This document shows positions 43,265 to 52,608 of a DNA stretch of 58,317 nt, in pieces. Numbering within the stretch: position 1 is the first letter of the stretch; each line of letters opens with the position of its first letter. The stretch covers positions 1-58,317 of the forward strand of contig JBJKPR010000043.1 of assembly GCA_046706185.1 (NCBI GenBank), given 5' to 3'. Source of the DNA: JAJZXY01 sp046706185. GTDB taxonomy: Archaea > Thermoplasmatota > Thermoplasmata > Sysuiplasmatales > Sysuiplasmataceae. Below the pieces are notes generated by a model that saw nothing but the letters and a program-made list of their open reading frames with translations, was not told the DNA's origin and did no database searches. Position numbers and translations under genes: made by a program.

Positions 43265-43813
43265 CTACTTCACTGCAAGCGAGCGCCCGATTTCTATCCA
43301 CGTCATTGTAGGCGGTTCAATATCCTGCTGCCAGAGAGCGCCAATAATCTCTCCAAGATGGTGTGCCTGTTCAAAGGTGGTCTGCATCAGTCCATCAGCG
43401 ACCACATACTTTCCAGGCATCCAGAAAGCATGTACAGTTCGGGACATCTCTCGTGCGGTCAGGCTCTCGAGGTATTCATCGACAGTCTTCCAGACGCGCC
43501 TGTTGTAGGACATGAACCCGGCCCAGTCCTTTGGCTTCCGTGCAGTATCTCCGAAGAGCTTCTCAAGCTCCGGATCGCTGTTCCTGTCCTGCAGTATATA
43601 GCCTATCCAGACTTCGTGTACGTTCAGTATGTGCACAAGTGTCTGGAAAAGGGACTGGTGACCTATCTCCCTGCTTCGGCTTGCATCGTTCCATGGCAAC
43701 TTTCGAATCGCGCGCGAATATTTTTCAAACAGCCGCCTGTTGTAGGCGAACAGCCGCCTTGCCTGATCGGGCGTCAGCTGGCTTCCGCCTCCTGCCGGTC
43801 GCTTTGATGGCAT
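43265..43813 (-). CDS. DinB/YfiT-fold protein
   Basis: 182-residue four-helix-bundle protein. Candidate metal ligands are spaced as in DinB family members: H52 in GHQSLFQTLVHILNVHEVWI and the late EQAHHLGEIIGALWQ. Some relatives are thiol-dependent S-transferases (bacillithiol, mycothiol or maleylpyruvate isomerases); others are stress induced. The function here is unknown. Monocistronic with its own terminator. Confidence 0.75.
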   Translation of the reverse strand: MPSKRPAGGGSQLTPDQARRLFAYNRRLFEKYSRAIRKLPWNDASRSREIGHQSLFQTLVHILNVHEVWIGYILQDRNSDPELEKLFGDTARKPKDWAGFMSYNRRVWKTVDEYLESLTAREMSRTVHAFWMPGKYVVADGLMQTTFEQAHHLGEIIGALWQQDIEPPTMTWIEIGRSLAVK

Positions 43814-43939
43814 GGTGTTGGCCAGTGCGTCTGCAGATAACTACATTTCCGTGTGCAGGACGGTGAGGGAACGCGGTGTCACGCTGCCGATTTTCCCATG
43901 CAGAAGGCTTATCTACCTTGACTATTTATGGCACCCGGG

Positions 43940-44008
43940 ATGAAGCAAAGCACTGCACGCCGGAACTTTCTAGCTCAGAGCGCATCAGCTTTGCTTTTGT
44001 TGTCCTGA
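43940..44008 (+). CDS. Putative leucine leader peptide (22 codons)
   Basis: ATG-initiated 22-codon frame ending with Ala, four consecutive Leu codons (TTG CTT TTG TTG), Ser and TGA. A strong hairpin starts two bases after the stop, and leuACDB begins 180 bases downstream. This is the arrangement of a ribosome-mediated attenuator. Two TATA-like boxes are near: TTATCTA (43909-43915) would put the transcription start at the ATG, while TATTTAT (43923-43929) would put it inside the frame, which counts against the idea. No Shine-Dalgarno is seen, so it would have to be leaderless. Confidence 0.35.
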   Translation: MKQSTARRNFLAQSASALLLLS

Positions 44009-44010
44009 AA

Positions 44011-44039
44011 GAACATGGGCTGCAGCTGCAGGCATGTTC
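44011..44039 (+). promoter_or_regulatory. Strong hairpin after the putative Leu leader peptide
   Basis: GAACATG (44011-44017) pairs with CATGTTC (44033-44039); inside, CTGC pairs with GCAG around the loop AGCT. Eleven pairs in all, starting two bases after the leader stop. Confidence 0.5.
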
Positions 44040-44096
44040 AGCCATTCGGTGTAACAGGTGATTGAGTGAAAGCTATCTCTGAAAAAAAAAAGGCAA

Positions 44097-44132
44097 GGTG
44101 CCAATTCGCACCCGTCCTCAGGGAGGGACGGG
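44097..44132 (+). promoter_or_regulatory. Two adjacent hairpins upstream of leuA
   Basis: GGTGC/GCACC (44097-44112, 6-base loop) is directly followed by CCCGTCC/GGACGGG (44111-44132, 8-base loop), overlapping by two bases so only one may form fully. A run of ten A (44082-44091) precedes them. No T-run follows, so they would act on translation or on folding rather than as a plain terminator. Confidence 0.4.
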
Positions 44133-44187
44133 ACAGACAAAGTTATCGGATGTGCCGCTGCGCACACAAGCACAAGGGGGTGACGCT

Positions 44188-45585
44188 TTGAGCCGGACAG
44201 AGGAAATAAGGCGCGTGAGCATCTTCGACACGACGCTTAGGGACGGGGAGCAGACCCCTGGTGTTTCACTCACCCCTGACAGGAAGGTCAGGATAGCGGA
44301 AGCGCTTGAAGAGCTGGGGGTGGACACGATCGAGGCCGGTTTTCCGGTAATATCCAGCGGGGAGGAAGAATCGGCGAAGAGGATCGTCGACCTTGGTCTC
44401 AAGGCAAGGATCGTGTGCCTTGCGAGGACAGACGAAAGGGACATCGATGCGGCGATCAGATGCGGTGTCTCAAGCATCCACACGTTTATCGCAACCTCCC
44501 CGATACACCTGCAGCACAAGCTTCGGATGTCCGCAGACGAGATGATTGAAAGAGCTGTGCGTTCGGTTGAGTATGCAAGATCCATGGGTCTCCGTGTTGA
44601 ATTCTCAGCTGAGGACAGCACACGAACGGATATCGGCTTCCTTGTCCAGGTCGCTTCCAGGGTCAAAGAAGCGGGTGCCTCCATGTTCGACATTGCGGAC
44701 ACGGTGGGTACTGCAACCCCGGAAATGATGAAAGAATATGTGGAGAGGATCACAAAGAGTGCGGGCATCAGCGTGAGTGCTCACTGCCATAATGACTTCG
44801 GTCTTGCAGTTGCGAACAGTCTTGCAGCTGTGCGTGCGGGTGCGTCTCAGGTGCACGTGACTGTCAACGGAATAGGAGAACGGACTGGAAACACTTCGCT
44901 TGAGGAATTTGTGATGTCGTCCATGAGCCTCTACGGCTTTACGACTGGTATAAACACAAATGCACTGTACAGGACCTCCCGTCTGGTTTCTGAAATGACT
45001 GGTTTCCCGGTGCCTGGAAACAAGGCGATAGTGGGAAAGAATGCATTCGGGCACGAGTCTGGAATACACACGCATGGGGTGCTTTCGGAGCCGAGTACAT
45101 ACGAGCCGTTTGACCCCGCCTCTGTGGGAAGAGGAAGGTGGCTGCAGGCAGGAAAACATGCAGGAAGACATGGGATAGACGCCCAGCTGAGGTCGATGGG
45201 TGTGAACCTTTCTGGCGCTGAGCTGGACGCCGTTGTCAGGAAAGTCAAGGAGATAGGGGACAAGGGATACGCAATAAACGACGCTGAGCTGAAGCGCATT
45301 GCAACCGAAAGGACTGAGGGCGCTTTCAAGGGCCCGGAAAAAGCGGCAAACAGCGCATCGGAAGACGGCAGAAAAGTGAAATCTGCACTTGTTATTGCCA
45401 CAGTTGGTTCAGCTGAACACGTTGAGGTTGCGTTCGGGGCAGACGACAGGGAGGCAATCTCACGTGCAGTCAGGGAGATCTCAAGGTGGGCAGATGGTGA
45501 ATACGGCAAAATGTCGCAGATGGACAAGGAAACCGAGGCACAGACAATCAGACCGAGGCAGAACGGGCAGCAGGTGGTAGAGTGA
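44188..45585 (+). CDS. leuA: 2-isopropylmalate synthase (LeuA/CimA/homocitrate synthase family)
   Basis: About 465-residue DRE-TIM metallolyase condensing acetyl-CoA with a 2-oxo acid. Signatures: SIFDTTLRDGEQTPGVSLT at the N-terminus, HCHNDFGLAVANSLAAVRAGA with the zinc ligands, GIGERTGNTSLEE and GHESGIHTHGVL. The C-terminal domain is short and divergent, so the allosteric region may be reduced. The downstream leuC, leuD and leuB favour isopropylmalate synthase over citramalate or homocitrate synthase, but sequence alone does not settle it. Start is a TTG at 44188 with GGGGGTGA seven bases upstream; the open frame upstream overlaps the leader hairpins. Confidence 0.9.
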   Translation: MSRTEEIRRVSIFDTTLRDGEQTPGVSLTPDRKVRIAEALEELGVDTIEAGFPVISSGEEESAKRIVDLGLKARIVCLARTDERDIDAAIRCGVSSIHTFIATSPIHLQHKLRMSADEMIERAVRSVEYARSMGLRVEFSAEDSTRTDIGFLVQVASRVKEAGASMFDIADTVGTATPEMMKEYVERITKSAGISVSAHCHNDFGLAVANSLAAVRAGASQVHVTVNGIGERTGNTSLEEFVMSSMSLYGFTTGINTNALYRTSRLVSEMTGFPVPGNKAIVGKNAFGHESGIHTHGVLSEPSTYEPFDPASVGRGRWLQAGKHAGRHGIDAQLRSMGVNLSGAELDAVVRKVKEIGDKGYAINDAELKRIATERTEGAFKGPEKAANSASEDGRKVKSALVIATVGSAEHVEVAFGADDREAISRAVREISRWADGEYGKMSQMDKETEAQTIRPRQNGQQVVE

Positions 45586-46898
45586 GCAAAACTATTGCAG
45601 AGAAAATAGTATCGCGCGCGTCGGGCATAGACGCCAGCGCCGGTGATTACCTGGAGGTGCTTCCGCTCGACCATGTGTATTTCAACGAAGTCATTGCCCC
45701 TCCTGCTTTGATCGGGTTCGAAAATGACTTCGGCGGTACCTTCAGGGATCTTGGAAGGCAGATCACAGTCTTTGACAGTTCAAGGGTGACAATGTTCCCT
45801 GACCATACAGTCCCTTCAAGCTCCGAGAAGGTAAGCGAAGGTATAGCGCTCATGAAACGTTTCAGCGCCGCCCAGAACATCAGGATGTTCAAGCAGGGGG
45901 ATGGTATAGAGCACACAGTGGCCTCGGAGAAGGGCATTGTGAAACCGGGGGATGTTGTAGTTGCGACCGATTCACACACATGCACGCAGGGTGCACTCGG
46001 TGCACTTGCGTTCGGCATCGGGACGAGGGAAGCTGAATACGCCCTTGCGAACGGCGAGCTTTACTCATTCACAGTACCCCAGTCGATAAGGTTCAATGTA
46101 ACAGGCAGTTTCGGGAATGGTGTCTATGCAAAAGACCTGATACTTCACATACTCGGGATGATGGGCGAGGGGGGCTGCTCCGGCAAGATCGCCGAATTTA
46201 CCGGTCCATGCGTCGAGAGCCTGAACATGGACGGCAGGTTCACCATGTGCAACCTGTGTGTTGAAATGGGTGCAAGAAGCGGAATAGTGAACCCGGACGA
46301 AAAGACCCTTGGCTACTCTAAGGAGGCGCTTGCCTCTGAGGGGAATGCATGGACAGAGGCAGACTCCCGCAAGGTGGCGAGGAGCGATCCGGACGCCGCT
46401 TACTTCAGGACAGTGGACATAAATGCCTCGGAACTTGAGCCCACAGTGTCCGTGCCGCATTCGCCTGCAAACGCGAAACCGGTCAGTGAGGTCAGCGACG
46501 AGATAGACACAGTCTTCATAGGCTCTTGTGCAAATGCAAGAAAGGAGGATCTCGAGGTAGCGGCAAAGATCCTCAGGGGAAGACGTGTTCACAGCTCGGT
46601 GAACCTTATCGTGATACCGGCAAGCAGGCGTGTGTACAACTGGGCCCTTGAGAACGGCATAATGTCCATTCTCGCCTCAGCCGGAGCAAACATAGAATCG
46701 TCCAACTGCGGCCCCTGCTTCGGAAAGCACATGGGTGTCCTTTCTGAAGGACAGAGGTGCCTGAGCACCAGCAACAGAAACTACAGGGGAAGAATGGGTT
46801 CCGAAAAGGCGTTCATCTATCTCGCATCTCCCGCGGTCGCAGCGGCAAGCGCGATCGAGGGGCATATAACAGATCCAAGGAAGTTTATGGGGAATTGA
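45582..46898 (+). CDS. leuC: 3-isopropylmalate dehydratase large subunit
   Basis: Aconitase-family large subunit (438 residues) isomerising isopropylmalate with LeuD. The 4Fe-4S ligands are visible: ATDSHTCTQGALG, and NCGPCFGKHMGV near the C-terminus. VFIGSCANARKEDL is the usual hinge motif. The GTG at 45582 overlaps the leuA stop as GTGA. Confidence 0.95.
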   Translation: MSKTIAEKIVSRASGIDASAGDYLEVLPLDHVYFNEVIAPPALIGFENDFGGTFRDLGRQITVFDSSRVTMFPDHTVPSSSEKVSEGIALMKRFSAAQNIRMFKQGDGIEHTVASEKGIVKPGDVVVATDSHTCTQGALGALAFGIGTREAEYALANGELYSFTVPQSIRFNVTGSFGNGVYAKDLILHILGMMGEGGCSGKIAEFTGPCVESLNMDGRFTMCNLCVEMGARSGIVNPDEKTLGYSKEALASEGNAWTEADSRKVARSDPDAAYFRTVDINASELEPTVSVPHSPANAKPVSEVSDEIDTVFIGSCANARKEDLEVAAKILRGRRVHSSVNLIVIPASRRVYNWALENGIMSILASAGANIESSNCGPCFGKHMGVLSEGQRCLSTSNRNYRGRMGSEKAFIYLASPAVAAASAIEGHITDPRKFMGN

Positions 46899-46900
46899 TA

Positions 46901-47419
46901 ATGAAGCTCAAGGGAAAGGTCGTCAGAAAGTACGGGGACAACATAAACACGGACTACATCATATCTGCCGACATACTGCAGGAGAGCTGGGATGGCCCTT
47001 TTTTTGCAAAACATGCCTTCGAAAAGTACGACCCCGAATTTGTGTCCCTGTGCAGCGGCAGGACAGACAACGTAGTGGTGGCAGGCGAGAACTTCGGCTG
47101 TGGGAGCTCAAGGGAGCATGCTGTATATGCAATAAGGCACAACGGCGTCGCCCTTGTTCTTGCAAAGTCGTATCCGGACATTTTCTACAGAAACTCCCTC
47201 AACAACGGGCTGGTAGTGATCAAGACGGACACGTCTGCCATAAAAGAGGGGGATGATGTGGAGCTCGATACCGCGGCTGGAAAGGTGACAGACCTGACCT
47301 CAGGCAAGTCACAGCCAGTGCTCAATGACAGCAACGATTTGAGAAGGTTTGAAGGGGAAGACAGTCTTGCTTATATCCGGGAGAGGCTGAGGAAGAGGCT
47401 GACCGCAGGAACCGAGTGA
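46901..47419 (+). CDS. leuD: 3-isopropylmalate dehydratase small subunit
   Basis: Swivel-domain partner of LeuC (172 residues). Typical segments: GDNINTDYIISADIL, ENFGCGSSREHAVYAI and FYRNSLNNGL. The ATG lies two bases after the leuC stop. Confidence 0.95.
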   Translation: MKLKGKVVRKYGDNINTDYIISADILQESWDGPFFAKHAFEKYDPEFVSLCSGRTDNVVVAGENFGCGSSREHAVYAIRHNGVALVLAKSYPDIFYRNSLNNGLVVIKTDTSAIKEGDDVELDTAAGKVTDLTSGKSQPVLNDSNDLRRFEGEDSLAYIRERLRKRLTAGTE

Positions 47420-47435
47420 GTGAGGAGTGTTCTTT

Positions 47436-48461
47436 GTGAAGGAATATGTCATTTCAGTCATCAGGGGGGACGGCGTCGGATCGGAGGTTGTTGAAGCATG
47501 CACTAGGGTACTTGAAGCAGCCGCGTCTGCAAATTCGCTGAAACTGACGTTTGCGGACGCACCCGCCGGGGACGGCACCGCGGAAAAGGAGGGAAAGGCG
47601 CTGCCGGATAGCAGCATTGCAACAATAACGGGCTCGGATGCATGCCTGAAAGGGCCCGTCGGGAGGAGCGCGGCAGATGTCATAGTGAGGCTGAGACAGG
47701 ATCTTGACCTGTATGCAAACGTGCGTCCGGCCAAGAGCCTGCCGGGCGTCAGATGCCTCGATGCGGGCGTTGACCTCGTCATTGTCAGGGAAAACACGGA
47801 GGATCTTTACAAGGGGATGGAGATGGAATACGACGGCGGCGTCCTTGCCCTCAGGTCAATAACAAGAAAGGCCTCTGAGAGGATAGCAAGGTTCGGGTTT
47901 GAGATGAGCAGGGCCAGAAACGGAAAGAAGAAGGTCGTTTGCGTCCACAAAAACAACGTTTTGAAAAAGAGCGACGGACTCTTCCTGTCCTCGTTCTACT
48001 CTGTCGCGAAGGGATTTGCTGATGTCAGGGCAGCAGACATGCTGGTTGATGCTGCAGCAATGAATTTCATCCGCAACCCATCCGACTTCGACGTGGTAGT
48101 CACCACAAACCTTTACGGCGACATACTTTCGGATGAAACTGCGCAGGTGGTGGGGGGCCTCGGGCTCACACCTTCGGCAAACATAGGCGAGAAATACGCC
48201 ATCTTCGAGCCGGTCCACGGATCCGCTCCGGATATAGCTGGAAAGGGGATAGCCAATCCCACCGCCATAATGCTCTCTGCCTCAATGATGCTAGAATGGC
48301 TCTCGGGGAGGAAAAAAGATGCCGAAAGCTCACGCGCCTCAAACATGATAAGGAACGCGGTTCACAGGACGCTGGGGGAAGGTGTCCGGACACAGGATCT
48401 CGGCGGGAACGCAAGCACGTCTGAATTTGCCGATGCAGTGATAGAGAGGCTGAACGCATGA
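47436..48461 (+). CDS. leuB: 3-isopropylmalate dehydrogenase (isocitrate/isopropylmalate dehydrogenase family)
   Basis: NAD-dependent beta-decarboxylating dehydrogenase of 341 residues. Motifs: VIRGDGVGSEV, the substrate loop VRENTEDLYKGME, the catalytic Lys/Asp region HKNNVLKKSDG and NLYGDILSDE, and VHGSAPDIAGKGIANP for NAD binding. The RENTEDLY loop is shared with isocitrate and homoisocitrate dehydrogenases, so the assignment rests on the leuACD context. I choose the GTG at 47436 because a TGAGGAG ribosome site lies before it; an earlier GTG at 47427 overlaps that site. Confidence 0.9.
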   Translation: MKEYVISVIRGDGVGSEVVEACTRVLEAAASANSLKLTFADAPAGDGTAEKEGKALPDSSIATITGSDACLKGPVGRSAADVIVRLRQDLDLYANVRPAKSLPGVRCLDAGVDLVIVRENTEDLYKGMEMEYDGGVLALRSITRKASERIARFGFEMSRARNGKKKVVCVHKNNVLKKSDGLFLSSFYSVAKGFADVRAADMLVDAAAMNFIRNPSDFDVVVTTNLYGDILSDETAQVVGGLGLTPSANIGEKYAIFEPVHGSAPDIAGKGIANPTAIMLSASMMLEWLSGRKKDAESSRASNMIRNAVHRTLGEGVRTQDLGGNASTSEFADAVIERLNA

Positions 48462-48491
48462 GGTTGAACGAAGCGGCCAAGCAGACACTCT

Positions 48492-49082
48492 TCAGTCCAC
48501 TCCCCACTGCTTGTGCAGGCTCGTCTCGAACCCGAGCATTTTGAGGATCCTTCCGGCTGTTAGGTCGACAAGCTCCTCTATGCTCTTCATTCCAAAGTAG
48601 AATGGCGGGAGTGGTGGCATTATTGTCCCACCTGCCTGGTTGACCGTAAGCATGTTCTGGAGGTGTATCGAGTTGAGCGGTGTTTCCCTCGTCAGGAGTA
48701 TAAGCGGGCGCCTCTCCTTCAGCGCTACCATAGCTGCCCTTGAAACAAGGTTCACCTCAAAGCCTGTGGCAATCGAGGAAAGAGTCTTCATCGAACAGGG
48801 AGCGACAACCATTCCATCTGTGTTGTAGGAACCGCTTGCGATTGGGGCGGTGAAGTCGTCATCCCTGTAGTGGTAAGTGGCATTCTTCAGCACATCCTTA
48901 GCACTTAATCCCATCTCAATCTTCAGCGTCTCCTCTGCCGACTTTGTGACGACAACATGAGTTTCGAGCTGAGGTATGTTCCTGCATGCAAGCATCAGCC
49001 TGTAGCCGTAGATCGAGCCTGTGGCTCCCGTCATGCAGACAACAATTCTCCTTTTCTCTATTTTATCACCAGAAGGAAACAA
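48492..49082 (-). CDS. ubiX: Flavin prenyltransferase
   Basis: UbiX (196 residues) makes prenylated FMN, the cofactor of UbiD decarboxylases, from FMN and dimethylallyl phosphate. Seen: VVCMTGATGSIYGYRL, VVAPCSMKTLSSIATG, LTRETPLNSIHLQNML and the C-terminal MPPLPPFYFG. The only start giving an intact N-terminus is the TTG at 49082. It is divergent from ubiD 210 bases away and convergent with leuB. Confidence 0.94.
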   Translation of the reverse strand: MFPSGDKIEKRRIVVCMTGATGSIYGYRLMLACRNIPQLETHVVVTKSAEETLKIEMGLSAKDVLKNATYHYRDDDFTAPIASGSYNTDGMVVAPCSMKTLSSIATGFEVNLVSRAAMVALKERRPLILLTRETPLNSIHLQNMLTVNQAGGTIMPPLPPFYFGMKSIEELVDLTAGRILKMLGFETSLHKQWGVD

Positions 49083-49251
49083 TCAGGATTTCAGAAAAAC
49101 CGTACGTCGGATTTAACTGTTTCTTCCGGCGCGCCATCGTGCGGCATCCTCATGCGATTTGCATTCAATATGCGCGGTGATGGTCAGGAAAATATCTCCG
49201 GTAAGGCAAAGCGAAGCAAATCTTTCTCCGGGGAAGGAGAGCTAGCAAACG

Positions 49252-49258
49252 TTTATAG
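49252..49258 (+). promoter_or_regulatory. TATA box of ubiD
   Basis: TTTATAG, centred about 37 nt before the ATG at 49292; transcription would start near 49281. AGTGATC just before the ATG resembles a Shine-Dalgarno site. Confidence 0.5.
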
Positions 49259-49291
49259 TTGACGATCGGATACCGCGTGCCAAGTGATCGC

Positions 49292-50737
49292 ATGGTTTCG
49301 TGGAAAGATCTCAGGGAATGGATGGACCAGGCAAAGAAGCTTGGCGAGTTGAAGATCATAAAGGGGGCGGACTGGAAAATGGAAGTGTCTGCGATCAGCC
49401 AGATCAACGGCAGGCACTTCGGACCTGCGCTTCTCTTTGAGGATGTCAAGGGATACGAGAACACAGGCTACAAGGTGCTCACAGGCTCGATGGGTAACAT
49501 AAGGCTTTTCAACCTTGCGATCGGCGGTGATACGAACCACTCCATCAAGGAGACAATAGAGGGCCTCAGAGGAAAACCGAACAAGTGGGGTGAGCAGGCC
49601 GCTGACTATCCGGTGGAGTTTGTTGAAAACTCTCCACTGAAGGAGAACGTAGAAACAGGAGACAAGATCGACCTGTTCAAATTCCCGACGCCACTTTGGC
49701 ATGAGCTTGACGCCGGAAGGTTCATAGGTACAGGTGTGTCTGTGATCACACAGGACCCCGAGACAAAGAAGATCAACTGCGGTTCCTACAGGGCTCAGCT
49801 CTACGAGAAGAACCAGGTGGGTATCAACATAGGGGCCGGAAAGCACGGCTCATTCCACCTGCGCAAGTACTTTGACAAGGGTGAAAGGATGCCTATTGTC
49901 CTGGTGATCGGGCCCGATCCGCTGTCTTACATGCTCGCAGGAAGCGAGGTTCCCACCGGGACCTCCGAACTTGAGTACCAGGGAGCTATCCTTGGTGAGC
50001 GGCTGAAGGTGATCAAGGGAAAGGCGACGGGTCTGCCTATCCCTGCCGATGCCGAGATCGCCATTGAAGGATTCGTCTATCCAGGAAAGCTGAAGGTGGA
50101 GGGGCCGCACGGGGAATGGCCCGGATACTACGCAAGTGTTCCGAAGGAGAAGCCGTACGTGGAGGTCGAGACAGTATACCACAGGAACGAGCCCACGCTT
50201 GTAGGTGCCGTGATGTCAAAGGGGGCCAGCAACGACCATGCCTTCTGGAGGAGCATCTGGAAGTCGGCGCTGATTTACGACGAGATTGTTAAAAACGGCC
50301 TTCCTGGAGTCAAGGGAGTCTACCTGCCTCCCTGCGGAGTGGGACGACAGTTCCTGAACATTTCAATCAAGCAGTCATACGCGGGCCATGCGACAGAGGC
50401 AGGATATCTTGCTTCCCAGACAAGAGGGGCGGCATACATGGGCAAGTGGGTTGTTGTCGTGGATGATGACGTCAATCCGTACGACATGGATGATGTGCTC
50501 TGGGCGATATGCTCCAGGGCGGATCCATCCGAAACGGGCATAATCAAGAATGCCTGGGGATGGAGCAACTGGGGAGCCAGGACGAACTCACGGGGCATCA
50601 TCTTCGCAGTGACGCCATACGACAAGCTGAATGACACAAACGTCAGCGGCAAGACTTGCTTCATCAACGAGCAGATGTGGGACTCCACATTCAAGAAGTG
50701 GTCCAAGGAAATGGACGGCAGATGGGAAAGAAACTGA
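49292..50737 (+). CDS. ubiD: UbiD-family prenyl-FMN-dependent (de)carboxylase
   Basis: A 481-residue UbiD-fold enzyme that reversibly decarboxylates aromatic or alpha,beta-unsaturated acids. The catalytic R-E-E set is present: R167 in CGSYRAQ, and E270 and E275 in EGPHGEWPGYYA. ubiX for its cofactor is the divergent neighbour. Two transporters, a carboxymuconolactone decarboxylase-like protein and a Mo-hydroxylase large subunit follow, which suggests catabolism of an imported acid rather than quinone synthesis. The substrate is not known. Confidence 0.93.
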   Translation: MVSWKDLREWMDQAKKLGELKIIKGADWKMEVSAISQINGRHFGPALLFEDVKGYENTGYKVLTGSMGNIRLFNLAIGGDTNHSIKETIEGLRGKPNKWGEQAADYPVEFVENSPLKENVETGDKIDLFKFPTPLWHELDAGRFIGTGVSVITQDPETKKINCGSYRAQLYEKNQVGINIGAGKHGSFHLRKYFDKGERMPIVLVIGPDPLSYMLAGSEVPTGTSELEYQGAILGERLKVIKGKATGLPIPADAEIAIEGFVYPGKLKVEGPHGEWPGYYASVPKEKPYVEVETVYHRNEPTLVGAVMSKGASNDHAFWRSIWKSALIYDEIVKNGLPGVKGVYLPPCGVGRQFLNISIKQSYAGHATEAGYLASQTRGAAYMGKWVVVVDDDVNPYDMDDVLWAICSRADPSETGIIKNAWGWSNWGARTNSRGIIFAVTPYDKLNDTNVSGKTCFINEQMWDSTFKKWSKEMDGRWERN

Positions 50738-50785
50738 TAGGTCTACCTCCACTGCCGGAGGGTCCCATTCCCTGAATGCACAGGG

Positions 50786-50806
50786 GCACGCCTGCCGTGG
50801 GCGTGC
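50786..50806 (+). terminator. Possible terminator after ubiD
   Basis: GCACGCC/GGCGTGC 7-bp stem with a 7-base loop, about 50 bases after the ubiD stop. No T-run follows, so it may be only a structured spacer. Confidence 0.3.
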
Positions 50807-50931
50807 AGGTAGCGTCTGATTCGACAGGTGTGCGGGAAGCTGTACGTAGGGCCGCTGGAGAGCGTGGTGAGGGATGGAAAAAATGAGGGGGGAGCTGGCA
50901 CAGACCATACGGGAGCGCGGGAAGGGCGAGC

Positions 50932-52425
50932 ATGTCTTCTGATCGCCAGACCGCTACCAAGACAGCAGCCTCATATGACCCGCGCTACTCGAGAAGGGCA
51001 ATGTCCCTCCTTGCGGGACTGATACTCATAGTCCTCTATGTGGAGGGGATGCTTACCCCCTCCCTCCCACACATCGCTTCGGAGTTCAGTGTAACAAGTT
51101 CACAGGTCAGCCTTGTGCTTGCATTCTATGCTGTCTCGGGGACAGCACTGAACCCGGTAGTGGGAAAACTGGGCGACATATATGGCAAGAAAAGGGTCCT
51201 GCTTACTGTTCTTGTGACATACACCGTGTCCGTCACCATCACTGGTTTTTCGCCGACCTTCACATTCCTGCTTGCGTCGAGGACAGTGCAGGGAATAGGA
51301 CTTACAATCGTTCCGCTTGCAATGAGCATCGTGAGGGAGGAATTCCCGAGGGATATGATACCAAGGGCACAGGGAATACTGAGCGCGATGTTTGGTGTAG
51401 GGTTCGCGGTCAGCCTTCCCCTGGGGGCACTGGTGTCGAATGCTTACGGCTGGCGGACAACATACCACTCTGCCATTCCGTTCGTCATACTGATCACGGT
51501 TCTCATATTCATGAATATCAGGGAATCGCCATACAAGAAGCCGGGAGTCAGGGTGGACTCTATTGGTTCCACCCTTCTTGGAAGCTCACTCATACTGATA
51601 GTGCTTGGATTTGCCCAGGGGCCTGCATGGGGATGGAGCTCGACAGGCACCCTGGCATTGATGTCTTTCGGCACCTTCATGATACTTCCATTCGTCTACT
51701 ACGAGAGGAGTTACTCCAGAAGAGGCGGAGAGCCGATACTCAACATGAAAGTACTTGCCACAAGAAATCCGCTGATATGCAACCTGAGCGTGCTCGTTTC
51801 GGGCATGAGCATGTTCCTTGCATTCCAGGCGTTTGTCTACAAATACGAACTCCCCGCCCCAGTGGGTTACGGTATGGATATTTTCTACAGCGGCCTGGGG
51901 CTCGTCCCGCTTGCTCTGGGAATGATGATATTCGCACCCATCACGGGAAGGATCGTAGGCAGAATTGGGGTGAAGAGGTTGTCTGTTGCAGGCGCACTGA
52001 TCGCAGCCCTTGGTTTCATAATGATATCCACGACAGAGTCACTGACGCCGCTGCTGGTTTACATGTTCATTGCAGGCTCCGGGCTGTCAATACTGAATGC
52101 TTCGGTGATCAACCTTCTGATACTGACGGTTGACCCCAGGGACATGGGTCTCGCAACAGCGCTCAACTCTGTTTTCAGGACCTTCGGGACAAGCCTTGGC
52201 GCGCCGATAGCCGGCGCAGTGCTGAGCACGTTCACTGCCAGTTTGCTGGTGGGTGGTGCCTACAGGATCCTGCCCACAATTGCAGCGTTTCATTACATAT
52301 ACTACATCACTGGGGCGACTCTCATTATGATTGCACTCCTCGTCATGATGTCGAATGAAATACTCGGGAAGAGCGTTGTGGTGACAGATGCCGGGGATAT
52401 AGCCAAAGAGCCGGCGCGTGCATGA
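50932..52425 (+). CDS. MFS transporter, DHA-like, 14 or fewer helices
   Basis: Major facilitator superfamily permease (497 residues). Signature loops: GKLGDIYGKKRVLL between helices 2 and 3, and SRTVQGIGLTIVPLAMSIVREEFP at helix 4. The hydrophobic pattern gives about 13-14 helices, as in the DHA2 drug/H+ antiporter branch. Same strand as ubiD, about 195 bases downstream; it may export a toxic acid or import a substrate. Confidence 0.88.
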   Translation: MSSDRQTATKTAASYDPRYSRRAMSLLAGLILIVLYVEGMLTPSLPHIASEFSVTSSQVSLVLAFYAVSGTALNPVVGKLGDIYGKKRVLLTVLVTYTVSVTITGFSPTFTFLLASRTVQGIGLTIVPLAMSIVREEFPRDMIPRAQGILSAMFGVGFAVSLPLGALVSNAYGWRTTYHSAIPFVILITVLIFMNIRESPYKKPGVRVDSIGSTLLGSSLILIVLGFAQGPAWGWSSTGTLALMSFGTFMILPFVYYERSYSRRGGEPILNMKVLATRNPLICNLSVLVSGMSMFLAFQAFVYKYELPAPVGYGMDIFYSGLGLVPLALGMMIFAPITGRIVGRIGVKRLSVAGALIAALGFIMISTTESLTPLLVYMFIAGSGLSILNASVINLLILTVDPRDMGLATALNSVFRTFGTSLGAPIAGAVLSTFTASLLVGGAYRILPTIAAFHYIYYITGATLIMIALLVMMSNEILGKSVVVTDAGDIAKEPARA

Positions 52426-52608
52426 GCCGTCCGTTCTTGAGGCAGCACCTGAGCTTGAGGTGTTTGATATGTTGCCGCTGAGGGTGGCCGGGGCTACCTG
52501 ACTCCGTTTGCCTGGCGTGAGGCGGCGCAAGACTGCCTGGAGATGAAAGGAGATCCAGGGGGACAGTGTAACACTTATTGACGTTATGCAATTAGTGGTG
52601 CGGTTGAA

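Noticed and set aside
44098..44187. N-terminal extension of leuA from an upstream GTG
   Set aside because: The extension overlaps the leader hairpins and is unlike LeuA; a good Shine-Dalgarno precedes the TTG at 44188.
50878..50943. 22-codon frame overlapping the start of the MFS gene
   Set aside because: Highly charged, no promoter or codon run of interest; probably the leader region of the MFS transcript.
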